Positions 5,874 to 5,902 of a stretch of DNA of 5,902 bases are shown here, one piece after another; positions within the stretch are counted from its first letter, which is position 1, and each line of letters starts with the position of its first letter. Made by a program: the position numbers and the translations under genes. The stretch is from Gemmatimonadales bacterium. GTDB lineage: Bacteria > Gemmatimonadota > Gemmatimonadetes > Gemmatimonadales > GWC2-71-9. The DNA lies in NCBI GenBank assembly GCA_030601605.1, contig JAUVTI010000127.1, positions 1 through 5,902 on the forward strand, in the 5' to 3' direction. The notes beneath the pieces were generated by a model, which was given only the letters and a program-made list of their open reading frames with translations, made no database searches and was not told where the DNA came from.

Positions 5874-5902
5874 CCCGGTCGTACGTTTCCCGTTTCCCGT
5901 TT
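5874..5902 (+). repeat. 26-bp intergenic direct repeat, copy 2, continuing as a CGTTTCC heptamer array to the window edge
   Basis: 5874-5899 repeats 561-586 base for base, beginning 3 nt after the FTCD stop codon. The heptamer run here is CGTTTCC at 5884-5890 and 5891-5897, plus CGTTT at 5898-5902, where the window ends. It is therefore at least one partial unit longer than copy 1 and may continue. The preceding GGGCCC (5871-5876) is a short palindrome. No terminator with a U-tract is visible before the edge. Confidence 0.88.

Noticed and set aside
561..5902. CRISPR array made of the 26-bp repeats
   Set aside because: There are only two copies, 5.3 kb apart with genes between them. There are no regular spacers and no cas genes.
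1..5902. Novel defence, mobile or biosynthetic system in the window
   Set aside because: Every substantial + strand gene belongs to a well-known housekeeping or catabolic family, all with intact motifs. There are no unexplained genes and no gap over 80 bp.

Overview
This is a GC-rich bacterial chromosome segment with strongly G/C-ending codons and all genes on the + strand. It holds housekeeping and catabolic genes: the 3' end of a rel/spoT (p)ppGpp synthetase/hydrolase gene, complete uvrB, tsaE, tsaB and rimI genes, and a complete gene for a fused glutamate formimidoyltransferase / formimidoyltetrahydrofolate cyclodeaminase (FTCD). There is no transposase, integrase, phage gene, CRISPR array, tRNA or rRNA. 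The organism cannot be named from this sequence. GC-rich composition, the FTCD fusion and short CGTTTCC-type repeats would suit a Gemmatimonadota-like or similar soil/metagenome lineage, but that is a low-confidence inference.

Layout: 1-540 is the C-terminal part of Rel (conserved-cysteine region plus ACT domain). 541-602 is an intergenic spacer with a 26-bp repeat copy. 603-2636 is uvrB. 2641-3039 (tsaE), 3036-3764 (tsaB) and 3724-4170 (rimI) follow with tiny gaps or overlaps, so uvrB-tsaE-tsaB-rimI looks like one translationally coupled transcription unit. 4171-4250 is an 80-bp spacer with a weak inverted repeat. 4251-5870 is the FTCD gene. 5874 to the window end is a second copy of the same 26-bp repeat, running into a CGTTTCC heptamer array cut off by the window edge.

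How the genes work together: Rel controls the stringent-response alarmone. UvrB is the damage-verification helicase of nucleotide excision repair. TsaE and TsaB are two partners of the bacterial tRNA t6A37 threonylcarbamoylation machinery; TsaD and TsaC are not in the window. RimI is the N-terminal acetyltransferase often found beside tsaB. FTCD links histidine breakdown (formimidoglutamate) to the folate one-carbon pool, although no other hut gene is visible.

No undescribed multi-gene system is evident. The least explained element is the 26-bp intergenic direct repeat found just downstream of two different genes. The lack of a Shine-Dalgarno sequence before the two genes that follow spacers, compared with clear ones inside the operon, is a secondary point.
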